Shown here: piece by piece, positions 1-7,774 of the stretch
How positions within the stretch are numbered: position 1 is the first letter of the stretch
Layout: every line of letters begins with the position of its first letter
NCBI GenBank assembly: GCA_964473455.1
Contig: CAYYQX010000002.1
Location: 1-64,000, forward strand
Origin: JALELF01 sp964473455
GTDB lineage: Bacteria; Bacillota_I; Bacilli_A; RF39; UBA660
Direction of reading: 5' to 3'
DNA length: 64,000 nt
The notes under the pieces: model-generated
Told to the model about the DNA's origin: nothing
What the model saw: only the letters and a program-made list of their open reading frames with translations
Database searches by the model: none
Program-made: the position numbers and the translations under genes

Positions 1-155
1 AAAATGGTAAAATTAAAGGAACTATAATTGAAATGAAAGACGATGTAGTAGTTGAGAGACCAAAAGAAATTATATTTGAAGATTTTCTTGTTAATAATGG
101 TGAAACAGGTATAGGAAAATATGGCGACATTTTAGAAAAAATAATGTTTAAATGA
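1..155 (+). CDS. 3' end of an unidentified gene (partial)
   Basis: The open frame enters from the left edge and ends at a TGA at 153-155, giving about 50 C-terminal residues ending in EKIMFK. The segment is charged, with no membrane segment and no motif I can assign to a family. A strong terminator follows at once, so it is the last gene of its unit. The function cannot be given from this fragment. Confidence 0.7.
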   Translation, partial: NGKIKGTIIEMKDDVVVERPKEIIFEDFLVNNGETGIGKYGDILEKIMFK

Positions 156-159
156 TTTT

Positions 160-190
160 AAAACAAACTTCTAAAAGAGGTTTGTTTTTT
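160..190 (+). terminator. Rho-independent terminator
   Basis: A 12-bp stem (160-171 with 177-188, one G-U pair) closes a TAAAA loop and runs into a T tract. It ends the partial gene at the left edge. Confidence 0.9.
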
Positions 191-226
191 AATTTACATA
201 TGATAAAATACAATTAGGTGGTTAAA

Positions 227-697
227 ATGAATAATAATTTTGAAGACATAAGTATTAGAGAAGTAAAAGAAGAAGATGTCGGAATTATTTTTGAGCTTGG
301 TAAAAATATTAGTGGTTTTGAAGTTTCTACTGATGTTATAACTTTTTGGCCTATACAATTACTAAAAAATTCTGTTAACAAAGATGATGTTATATTCCTT
401 GTAATAGAAAAAGAAAAAAAGGTAATTGGATTTATAATTATGAATTTGAATTATTCATTATCAAAAGGTGAAGTAGAAGACATATACATTATTGAAGAAG
501 AAAGACATAAAGGTTATGGCAGTATGATCTTAAAACAGGCAATTGTTAAGGCGAGCAATAAAGGTATAAACTACAAAATAGAGTATATCAATGCTTTAAC
601 AAATACTGCCGAAGGGTTTTTTCAAAAAAATGATTTTATAAAAGGAAATAATTTCACTTGGTTTAGTTTGGCACTTACCGATGTATTCAAAAAGTAA
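227..697 (+). CDS. GNAT family N-acetyltransferase
   Basis: This is a protein of about 156 residues with the GNAT fold, which transfers an acyl group from acetyl-CoA to an amine. The pyrophosphate-binding motif ERHKGYG (R-x-x-G-x-G type) lies in the second half, after a strand reading VEDIYIIEEE, and the C-terminus has the usual FFQKNDF pattern. A longer frame could begin at GTG 218, but that codon sits inside the Shine-Dalgarno sequence TAGGTGG (215-221), so ATG 227 is chosen. The arrangement resembles RimI-type protein acetyltransferases, but the substrate cannot be told. A DMT transporter gene follows after 27 bases. Confidence 0.85.
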   Translation: MNNNFEDISIREVKEEDVGIIFELGKNISGFEVSTDVITFWPIQLLKNSVNKDDVIFLVIEKEKKVIGFIIMNLNYSLSKGEVEDIYIIEEERHKGYGSMILKQAIVKASNKGINYKIEYINALTNTAEGFFQKNDFIKGNNFTWFSLALTDVFKK

Positions 698-724
698 AAA
701 ATCTTCAAATATAACGAGGTATTT

Positions 725-1675
725 ATGAATAGAAGATATACAGCTATAATTTCTACTATTTCGAACAGTTTTTGCGACTTTTCTCTTGATTACGCTATAA
801 GTAAATATAATATTTATCAAGTACTATTCTTAACTAGTTTTGTTGCTATGATAGGACAATTAATAGCGGGATTGGTTATGGGAATTAGTTTTACTTTAAT
901 TTCTATTCCGTTTGTTTTGCTTTATGGAGCTATAATGCTTGGGGGATACTTTTCATTTGTTAAAGCAATAAAAATAATGCCACTTGGCTTAACTGGGTTA
1001 ATTGAATCTGGAAGTATGTTTGTTGTTTTAGTAATAGATATTGTTTTAGGTTATCTAACCTTAACACCAAGATTCTTAATCTTATTTCTAATTTTCTTTG
1101 CTGCTATTGTTGTTTTTAGCTTAGAAACAAATAAAATAAGCGACGACTCAAAAAGATTTAGTTTAAAAAGAGCTGGTGCTGCGTTTTTAAAAATAATTAC
1201 ATTTAGGTATACAAAAGAAGATCACATTATTAAAAAAGTAACTGTAAAAGGACTTTTCTTTATTTTATTATCAATTTTTTTATATTGTACGGAGCCATAT
1301 TTGGTTAAGTTAGCTAGTTTTAAAGGCGCTAACGAAATTGCGATAAACTTAGGCTATTGTTTATTTGGCGTGACATATTTTTTCATAAGTTACATGAGAG
1401 AGCAAAAAAACAATCCTGGATTGAAAAAGAAGTTTTTGAGTAAAAAATTCATTCTTATGGCTATAGCTATAGGTACTTTTGAAACTATCTATTATGTATT
1501 TGGAACAATGAGTTATATTAACGATATTCCAATAGTTGTATTTATAATTCAAGAAATAAGAGTTTTCTTGCTTGTTATTTTATCGGTTATATTTAAGACA
1601 GATAAAATGACAACAAAAAAATTAATCGCAACAATAGTTGCTATGGCAGCTGTAGCAGGGTTATATTTTAGTTAA
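725..1675 (+). CDS. EamA/DMT-superfamily membrane transporter
   Basis: This 316-residue, very hydrophobic protein has about ten predicted membrane segments in two halves of similar size. The halves are separated by a charged cytoplasmic stretch (about residues 135-175) rich in K, R and D. The layout and length match drug/metabolite exporters of the EamA type. The ATG at 725 is preceded by AACGAGGT. The gene follows the acetyltransferase closely and may be co-transcribed. The substrate is unknown, and assignment to the superfamily rests on topology rather than on a diagnostic motif. Confidence 0.65.
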   Translation: MNRRYTAIISTISNSFCDFSLDYAISKYNIYQVLFLTSFVAMIGQLIAGLVMGISFTLISIPFVLLYGAIMLGGYFSFVKAIKIMPLGLTGLIESGSMFVVLVIDIVLGYLTLTPRFLILFLIFFAAIVVFSLETNKISDDSKRFSLKRAGAAFLKIITFRYTKEDHIIKKVTVKGLFFILLSIFLYCTEPYLVKLASFKGANEIAINLGYCLFGVTYFFISYMREQKNNPGLKKKFLSKKFILMAIAIGTFETIYYVFGTMSYINDIPIVVFIIQEIRVFLLVILSVIFKTDKMTTKKLIATIVAMAAVAGLYFS

Positions 1676-1718
1676 AATTAATATATAAATGTGTTATACT
1701 AATAATAAGGAGAAATAT

Positions 1719-2348
1719 ATGTTGAATCCACTAAATATTGAAGCTTTAAGATTCCAGCAACAGTTGTTTTATAATTTTAAAGACCAAAAAGAAAACGATG
1801 ACAGACACATTAAGGATATGTTGAGTAAAAAAGAAATAGATGAAGTTGATGCAGAAGAAGAAACAGAAAATAACAAAGTTGACTATCTAGACAAAATAGA
1901 AAAAGCAACAAAAATTAATTTTTTAATTGAAATGGGTGATAGTGCATCTTTAAAACAAATGCTTAGATTATATGAGATGTTAAAAGAACTTATTCCTGTT
2001 TATAGCAAGCGTGATGCGGCAATTGCGGCATTTATTGCTTTATGTGCAGAAACAAATTTAAATGTTTCTAACTTACCAGTTCAAGAAGCGTTTCTATTAT
2101 CAAATGCAATGCTTTATATACCGCTTGACTTATATGAGGAATATAATAGAATTTTAAAAACTATTATTGATAAGTCTTTTTTATCAGAAATATTAAAAAA
2201 AGAAGAGGATTTAGATAATCAAATGCCTATTATTGAAGGATTATTTGATTATTATGATGCATTTTGTCCTACTTTAGATGATGCCCAATATGAAAACGCT
2301 ATTGCAGAATGGGCAGCAAATGAAATGACAAACACACCAACAAGATAA
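1719..2348 (+). CDS. Hypothetical protein, 209 residues
   Basis: I do not recognise this protein. It is soluble and acidic, with a charged, probably coiled N-terminal third (EDDRH..., a run of D/E/K around residues 25-60) and a more globular helical C-terminal part with no Cys or His motif. The frame is open from ATG 1689, but the Shine-Dalgarno AAGGAG (1707-1712) points to ATG 1719. An extended -10 TGTTATACT lies at 1692-1700. A bidirectional terminator follows, and the next gene converges from the other strand. It may be a lineage-specific protein. Confidence 0.7.
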   Translation: MLNPLNIEALRFQQQLFYNFKDQKENDDRHIKDMLSKKEIDEVDAEEETENNKVDYLDKIEKATKINFLIEMGDSASLKQMLRLYEMLKELIPVYSKRDAAIAAFIALCAETNLNVSNLPVQEAFLLSNAMLYIPLDLYEEYNRILKTIIDKSFLSEILKKEEDLDNQMPIIEGLFDYYDAFCPTLDDAQYENAIAEWAANEMTNTPTR

Positions 2349-2364
2349 AAACTTATTAAGTCAT

Positions 2365-2394
2365 AAAAAAACTCAGAATTAACTGAGTTTTTTT
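2365..2394. terminator. Bidirectional terminator
   Basis: AAAAAACTCAG, AATTAA, CTGAGTTTTTT form an 11-bp stem with T tracts on both strands. It serves the plus-strand hypothetical gene and the convergent zinc-ribbon gene. Confidence 0.9.
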
Positions 2395-2399
2395 AGATA

Positions 2400-2618
2400 T
2401 TAATATCTGTCGTTATTATTATATTTGTTATTGCTTCTGAAGTTATTACGATCAGCTTTTTTAGCTGCACGACATTCTTTACATCTTTTTGGTTCGTTAG
2501 TAAATCCTTTTTCTGCATAGAATTCTTGTTCACTAGCAGTAAAAACGAATTCTTTACCACAATCTACGCAAGTTAATGTCTTGTCAGTAAATTTGCCTTC
2601 ATTTTTTGTTTCTTTCAT
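2400..2618 (-). CDS. Zinc-ribbon domain protein (zf-trcl type)
   Basis: This small 72-residue protein has two CxxC pairs, CVDC near residue 17 and CKEC near residue 47, enough for one structural zinc site. The intervening block FVFTASEQEFYAEKGF is typical of the short probable-zinc-ribbon family found in many Firmicutes. The C-terminus is a hydrophilic Asn/Arg/Tyr-rich tail. A near-perfect Shine-Dalgarno AAGGAGGT precedes ATG 2618 on the minus strand. The role is unknown. Such proteins are often small nucleic-acid-associated or stress-related accessories, but nothing here proves that. The roughly 190 bases upstream to the divergent DUF2177 gene hold only promoters as far as I can see. Confidence 0.85.
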   Translation of the reverse strand: MKETKNEGKFTDKTLTCVDCGKEFVFTASEQEFYAEKGFTNEPKRCKECRAAKKADRNNFRSNNKYNNNDRY

Positions 2619-2758
2619 AAAATAAATACCTCCTTCTTTTGAAATTTGTTTAATAATTATTTAATCTTTCAAAAAAATCGGAAATATCCAAATAAATAAT
2701 AAACTTAATGTAGTTTAGCACACTTCCAGCATATAAGCAAGTCTTTTTACGATTTTAT

Positions 2759-2786
2759 TTGATAAATATAAAATCTTTAGTATAAT
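2759..2786 (+). promoter_or_regulatory. Promoter of the DUF2177 gene
   Basis: TTGATA (2759-2764), a 16-base spacer and TATAAT (2781-2786), followed by an AGGAGG ribosome site shortly before the start codon. Confidence 0.7.
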
Positions 2787-2807
2787 TATATTAGGAGGAT
2801 AGTTATT

Positions 2808-3203
2808 ATGGAATTCTTAAAGTTATACTTAATTGCGTTTGTTGTATTTATTATTATTGATGGATTATGGTTAGGAATTATTTCAAAAAAACTATATAAA
2901 AAAGAATTGGGTCATTTAATGAGCACTTCTGTTAACTATATCGCAGCTGTTGTTTTTTATTTATTATTTATAGTAGGTCTTGTATATTTTGTTATCTTAC
3001 CAGGTATAACAGATAAAAATGTTGGAGAAATTATTATAAGTGGTCTTTTATTTGGACTAATTAGTTATTCTACATATGATTTAACTAATCTTGCAACTCT
3101 AAAAAGTTGGCCTTTGAAAATTACGATAATTGATCTTATCTGGGGTTCATTTCTTTCAACTTCCGTTTCCCTTGTAACATATTTTTTATATAATTTAGTT
3201 TAA
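2808..3203 (+). CDS. DUF2177 family membrane protein
   Basis: This is a 131-residue protein with four membrane segments. The opening FIIIDGLWLGI, the segment LFGLISYSTYDLTNLATLKSWP and the closing IDLIWGSFLS are hallmarks of the DUF2177 family. The biochemical role of this family is not known. The gene has its own promoter and an AGGAGG site 9 bases before ATG 2808. No recognisable terminator separates it from the following prepilin-like gene, which has its own -10 (TGTTAAAAT, 3219-3227). Confidence 0.85.
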   Translation: MEFLKLYLIAFVVFIIIDGLWLGIISKKLYKKELGHLMSTSVNYIAAVVFYLLFIVGLVYFVILPGITDKNVGEIIISGLLFGLISYSTYDLTNLATLKSWPLKITIIDLIWGSFLSTSVSLVTYFLYNLV

Positions 3204-3258
3204 TAAAACATTTATTTGTGTTAAAATATATGTGTAATAAAACAGTAGGAGAGATATT

Positions 3259-5121
3259 ATGAAAAATAAAAAAGGATATACTTTAGTTGAAATTTTAGCT
3301 GTAATTGTAATAATTGCTGGCCTATTGTTAATAATTACTCCAAAGATATCTCAACTAATAACAGATTCTAAAGAGAAAGCTTATGATGTTCAAGTAAGTG
3401 AAATAATTTCGGCAGCGAAATCTTGGACGTCTTCTAGTATATATAATATGCCAGAAGAAGACTATTCGCTTAAAGTTAGTTTGCTACAGTTAAAACTGGC
3501 AAACTTATTACCTTATGATATTACTAATCCTAAAACAGGAAAATTGTTTCCTGATGATACGCTAGTTACTATTAGTAAAGATGGCGATGTTTTATCTTAT
3601 TCGTTAGATGAAGAAAGCGGAACAACAAATACAAATTATAATTCAAGTTATCCACAAATAATTCTATATGGAAGTATTTTAGAAACTTTTGAAGTAAATT
3701 CCATTTCGACATATACTGATTTAGGGGCTTATGCTAAAACTAGCACAGGAGAGAATATCGACTCTGCTTTAATTCAAAAAACAATAACATATAAGTCCAA
3801 CGCAGATGATTTAACAACAGAAGATGTGGATGTTATAGATACTGGTGTAATTGGGATATATACAATCAATTATTCTGTTGAAAGTAACGGATTCACTTCT
3901 CAAATTAGTAAACTTGTATCCATAGTAGATACGACTCCGCCTGTTATTCAAGTTAAGAAAAAGAATAATGAGACTGAGTTTTATACTGATGGAGAATACA
4001 TTTCACTTGAAGCTCAAGCTGGTTATATTTTACAAGGAGGCAGTCAAGTAGTTGTAACTGATAACAATGATGAATTATTAACTTATGAAGTTCTTGGTAA
4101 TTTTTCATCTATAATACCAGGTAAAAAAAGAATCACATATAAAGCAACAGATTCTAGTGGTAATATTGGAACATTGAACCTTGTTTATGAAATAAAAGAC
4201 ACAACTGCGCCAGTTTTCATTTCTATTAGTAATGTTGATTTATCAGTAAATAAAAAAATGGTGACAATAAGTGCTTATGATGAAGGAGTAGGGTTAGGAA
4301 CTTATGCTTATTCTTTTGATGGTGGCACTAATTGGAGTAAGATTAATGAATATATTTATGAAGACACCCCACCAGCTGTATTCTTGGTAAAAGATAAAGT
4401 TGGCAATATTATGACTAAAAGCGAGTATAATACGCTTACAATAAATCTAGCTGGGGGAACAGGAATAAGCGAATTAAGCCATATCTTAGGATATAGTGAA
4501 ACATTAACTCTAAATAATCCGACAAAAACTGGTTATGCCTTTGTTGGATGGACAGTTAGTGGAACTGGTAGTACAATGGTTGGAACATTATTTACCATGG
4601 GAACAAGTAATGCAACTTTGACAGCCAATTGGAACGATTCAGCTGAAACGCAATATCGAAGTAGTACTTGTGCGACGTATGTTTCTTGTGTTAGTAGTAC
4701 GTGTGGGTATGCAGCATGTCAAACAAGTGCTTGTGGTTGCGCATATTACAACAGATGTTCAGCTTGCGGATGTGAGACGATTTCTTGGGGTTCGTGGGGA
4801 AATCAAAGTTGTTATGGAACTAGTTCAGCTTGCGCATCAGCTAAACCTGGCAATACAACATATACCCAATATCAGTGTGTATCAGTAACTGGTTGCTTTG
4901 GAATGTTGCAAAAACGCACAGGATCTTGTTCATTATACAATAGTTGTAGTTCTTGTGGCTGTGCTTCTTATAATACTTGTGTTAATAGTGCCTGTGGATA
5001 TGCAACATGTCAAACAAGTGAATGCGGGTGCGCAACTTGGGGAACATGGAGTGAATGGTCAACAACAACCTGTACTGCTCAAACAAATGTCACACAATGT
5101 GAAACCAGAATAGTATATTAA
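3259..5121 (+). CDS. Prepilin-like surface protein with Ig-like, InlB-type and Cys-rich domains
   Basis: This is a 620-residue protein. It starts with a class III (type IV prepilin) signal, MKNKKG then YTLVEILAV, with Gly at -1 and Glu at +5, followed by a hydrophobic helix to about residue 32. A short pilin-like region follows. Next come two Ig-like DUF5011-type repeats (about residues 130-310; DTGVIGIYTINY and DTTPPVI are typical), a further Ig-like stretch and an InlB/Listeria-Bacteroides-type repeat (about 395-460, KTGYAFVGW). The last 150 residues hold 24 cysteines in two related copies. ATG 3259 is preceded by AGGAGAG. Prepilin-peptidase processing and surface display are inferred; no pilus assembly gene is nearby. 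Polymer and partner are unknown. Confidence 0.8.
   Translation: MKNKKGYTLVEILAVIVIIAGLLLIITPKISQLITDSKEKAYDVQVSEIISAAKSWTSSSIYNMPEEDYSLKVSLLQLKLANLLPYDITNPKTGKLFPDDTLVTISKDGDVLSYSLDEESGTTNTNYNSSYPQIILYGSILETFEVNSISTYTDLGAYAKTSTGENIDSALIQKTITYKSNADDLTTEDVDVIDTGVIGIYTINYSVESNGFTSQISKLVSIVDTTPPVIQVKKKNNETEFYTDGEYISLEAQAGYILQGGSQVVVTDNNDELLTYEVLGNFSSIIPGKKRITYKATDSSGNIGTLNLVYEIKDTTAPVFISISNVDLSVNKKMVTISAYDEGVGLGTYAYSFDGGTNWSKINEYIYEDTPPAVFLVKDKVGNIMTKSEYNTLTINLAGGTGISELSHILGYSETLTLNNPTKTGYAFVGWTVSGTGSTMVGTLFTMGTSNATLTANWNDSAETQYRSSTCATYVSCVSSTCGYAACQTSACGCAYYNRCSACGCETISWGSWGNQSCYGTSSACASAKPGNTTYTQYQCVSVTGCFGMLQKRTGSCSLYNSCSSCGCASYNTCVNSACGYATCQTSECGCATWGTWSEWSTTTCTAQTNVTQCETRIVY
4687..5033 (+). 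repeat. Diverged internal tandem duplication in the Cys-rich tail
   Basis: Two copies of about 56 bases (about 4687-4742 and 4978-5033) encode the same pattern, CV(S/N)S(T/A)CGYA(A/T)CQTS(A/E)CGC. The copies differ at scattered positions, so the duplication is old, and the coded Cys spacing is kept exactly. Confidence 0.75.
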
Positions 5122-5122
5122 T

Positions 5123-5149
5123 AAGTCAAATATATTTTTGACTTTTTTT
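5123..5149 (+). terminator. Rho-independent terminator
   Basis: AAGTCAAA pairs with TTTGACTT around a 6-base loop and runs into seven T. The polA extended -10 (TGTTAAAAT, 5151-5159) begins right after it. Confidence 0.85.
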
Positions 5150-5178
5150 ATGTTAAAATATATATAGGATGTGAGTAT

Positions 5179-7740
5179 ATGAAAATAATCTTAGTTGATG
5201 GTAATAACTTACTTTTTAGAAGCTACTACGCAACAGCGTATAATGGAAACTTTATGAAAAATAGTAAGAGTTTTCCTACTAATGCTTTGTATGGTTTTAC
5301 AAATATGATGAATAAAATAATAAACGAAGAAAAACCAACGCACATTATCGTTGCTTTTGATATGGGAAAAACTTTTAGACATGAATTAACTGAATCTTAT
5401 AAAAAAGATCGAATAGAAATGCCTAATGAGCTTAGAGTGCAGTTCCCAAAAGCAAAAGAGTTGTTAGACGCTATGGGTATTAAATGGTACGAACAAATTG
5501 GATTTGAAGCAGATGATATAATAGGGACTTTTGCTAGGTTTTGTGATGAAGAAAAAGACTTTACGGGGTTAATAGTTAGTAGCGATAAAGATTTATTACA
5601 GTTAATAAGTAAAGATGTTGAAGTAAAATTATTAAAGTCAAAAGATTATATAAAATATAATGAAGAAAGTTTTTTCAAAGATTATGGAATTGAGCCAATA
5701 AAGATAATTGATTTAAAGGCTTTAATGGGAGATGCTTCTGACAACATTCCAGGAGTAATGGGAATAGGAGAGAAAACTGCTTTAAAACTTTTAGTGGAAT
5801 ATAAATCTTTAGATGGCGTTTATAATAATATTGATAGTATTAAAGGGGCTTTAAAAGAAAAGCTAATTAAAGATAAGGAAAATGCTTATTTTAGTTATAA
5901 ACTGGCAACAATTGTTAAGGACGTCCCACTAAGTATTAATATTAGTGACATAAAATATAATAAAAAAGATGCTGAAAAGTTAAATAAATTATACGAAGAA
6001 TTAGAGTTTTTTTCTTTAATCAAAAAAGAATTAAAAAGTGATGAAGTTAAGTATAATATTGTTAAAGATTTAAACGAAGTTAAGATAGAAAATGACTATG
6101 CAATTTATTTAGAAATGCTTGGAACTAATTATCACACTTCAAAGATTCTTGGTATAGCTCTTTATAATGAAGCAAATTCTTTGTTTATACCGTTTGAGGT
6201 TCTTTTAAAAAACCCTAAATTTTTAGAAAAAAGCATAAAATATACATACGACAATAAAAAATTAAAAGTCGCATTAACAAGATATGATATAACTTTTTCT
6301 AATGTCGTGTTTGATACAATGATTGCCGCATATCTCTTAGACTATAATGTTAAAGATGATATCGCATATCTTGCCAACATTTTTAATTATGAGATACCTT
6401 TTTATGATGAGGTTTTTGGTAAGACTACTTTTGTTGAACCAAGCATCAATGAAGTTGCTAAAGGAGCGGTTTTAAAAGCAAAATTCATCTATGAAACTTA
6501 TAATGAATTTAAGGATAAAATAAAAAATAATAATTTGGAAGAGCTCTTTTATGACGTTGAGCTTCCACTATCTAATGTTCTTGCTAAAATGGAGATTAAT
6601 GGCGTTAAAGTAAATAAGGACGCTTTACTTGTTTTAGAAGAAGAATTAAAAATCAAAATGGATATGATTGCTAGAACTATATTTAATGAAGCTGGAGAAG
6701 AATTTAATATATCTAGTCCAAAACAACTAGGAGAAATTTTATTTAATAAGCTTGGTTTAAAATCAAAGAATAAAAAGTTGTCAACTAACATTGATGTTTT
6801 AAAAAGTTTAAAAGGTAAGCATCCAATAATCGATAACATTATGGAATATCGTACAATTTCAAAGCTTTATTCAACATACGCAGAAGGTTTAAAAAGCAGT
6901 ATTCAAGCAGATGATAAAATACATACAATTTATATGCAAACACTTACTAGAACTGGTAGGCTATCGTCAATCGAACCAAATCTACAAAATATACCAACAA
7001 GAACTGAAATTGGAAGAAACATTAGAAAAGTTTTTGTTCCATCTAAAGACTATTTATTAAGTAGTGATTATTCGCAAATTGAACTTAGAGTTTTAGCTCA
7101 TATTTCCAATGTTGAGTCTTTAATAGAAGCTTTTAAAAACAATATTGATATTCATACAAAAACAGCCAGTGACTTATTTAAGGTTGATATCAATTTAGTT
7201 ACTAAAGCGCAAAGAAGATTAGCTAAAGCTGTTAACTTTGGAATTATTTATGGAATTAGTGAATATGGATTATCTGAAAATGTTGGCATAAGTAGTCTAG
7301 AAGCGAAAGAATTTATTGATAACTATTTAAAAATATATCCAGGAATTAAAGAATATATGGATCGAACTATTAAAGACGCTTATGAAGATAATATTATTAA
7401 AACATTATATGGTAGATCAAGGAAAATCGAAGAATTATCTAATAGTAATTATATGATTAGAAAACAAGGGGAGAGAATGGCCCTTAATACTCCAATTCAA
7501 GGAACAAGTGCGGACATTATAAAAATGGCTATGATTAAAATTGATAAGTTTTTAGAAGAAAAAAAGTTAAATACGCAAATGATTCTTCAAGTACACGATG
7601 AATTGATTTTTGATGTTTGCGAAGAGGAATTGGAAGTAGTTACTAAAGAAATAAAAAATATTATGGAAAATGTTGTTAAATTAAATGTTCCTTTACAAGT
7701 AGATATTAATTGTGGAAAAAACTGGTATGAAGCTAAGTAA
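5179..7740 (+). CDS. polA: DNA polymerase I
   Basis: This 853-residue enzyme repairs DNA and removes and replaces Okazaki primers. The N-terminal 5'-3' exonuclease (about 1-290) shows DGNNLLFRSYYA and GDASDNIPGV. The polymerase domain has motif A SSDYSQIELR (Asp 630), motif B RRLAKAVNFGIIYG and motif C QVHDE (His 806, Asp 807). The middle 3'-5' exonuclease domain is present in size but lacks most catalytic acids: the first DxE reads YLEML, and the YxxxD motif is absent (GAVLKAKFIYE). It is therefore probably proofreading-deficient, as in Bacillus PolA. It sits alone between two prepilin-like genes. Confidence 0.97.
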   Translation: MKIILVDGNNLLFRSYYATAYNGNFMKNSKSFPTNALYGFTNMMNKIINEEKPTHIIVAFDMGKTFRHELTESYKKDRIEMPNELRVQFPKAKELLDAMGIKWYEQIGFEADDIIGTFARFCDEEKDFTGLIVSSDKDLLQLISKDVEVKLLKSKDYIKYNEESFFKDYGIEPIKIIDLKALMGDASDNIPGVMGIGEKTALKLLVEYKSLDGVYNNIDSIKGALKEKLIKDKENAYFSYKLATIVKDVPLSINISDIKYNKKDAEKLNKLYEELEFFSLIKKELKSDEVKYNIVKDLNEVKIENDYAIYLEMLGTNYHTSKILGIALYNEANSLFIPFEVLLKNPKFLEKSIKYTYDNKKLKVALTRYDITFSNVVFDTMIAAYLLDYNVKDDIAYLANIFNYEIPFYDEVFGKTTFVEPSINEVAKGAVLKAKFIYETYNEFKDKIKNNNLEELFYDVELPLSNVLAKMEINGVKVNKDALLVLEEELKIKMDMIARTIFNEAGEEFNISSPKQLGEILFNKLGLKSKNKKLSTNIDVLKSLKGKHPIIDNIMEYRTISKLYSTYAEGLKSSIQADDKIHTIYMQTLTRTGRLSSIEPNLQNIPTRTEIGRNIRKVFVPSKDYLLSSDYSQIELRVLAHISNVESLIEAFKNNIDIHTKTASDLFKVDINLVTKAQRRLAKAVNFGIIYGISEYGLSENVGISSLEAKEFIDNYLKIYPGIKEYMDRTIKDAYEDNIIKTLYGRSRKIEELSNSNYMIRKQGERMALNTPIQGTSADIIKMAMIKIDKFLEEKKLNTQMILQVHDELIFDVCEEELEVVTKEIKNIMENVVKLNVPLQVDINCGKNWYEAK

Positions 7741-7774
7741 CTATGTTATAATTATTAAAAAATAGGTGGGATAT

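Noticed and set aside
4670..5113. Two open frames in another frame over the Cys-rich tail
   Set aside because: They come from the repetitive, TG-rich coding sequence of the real frame and have no start signal.
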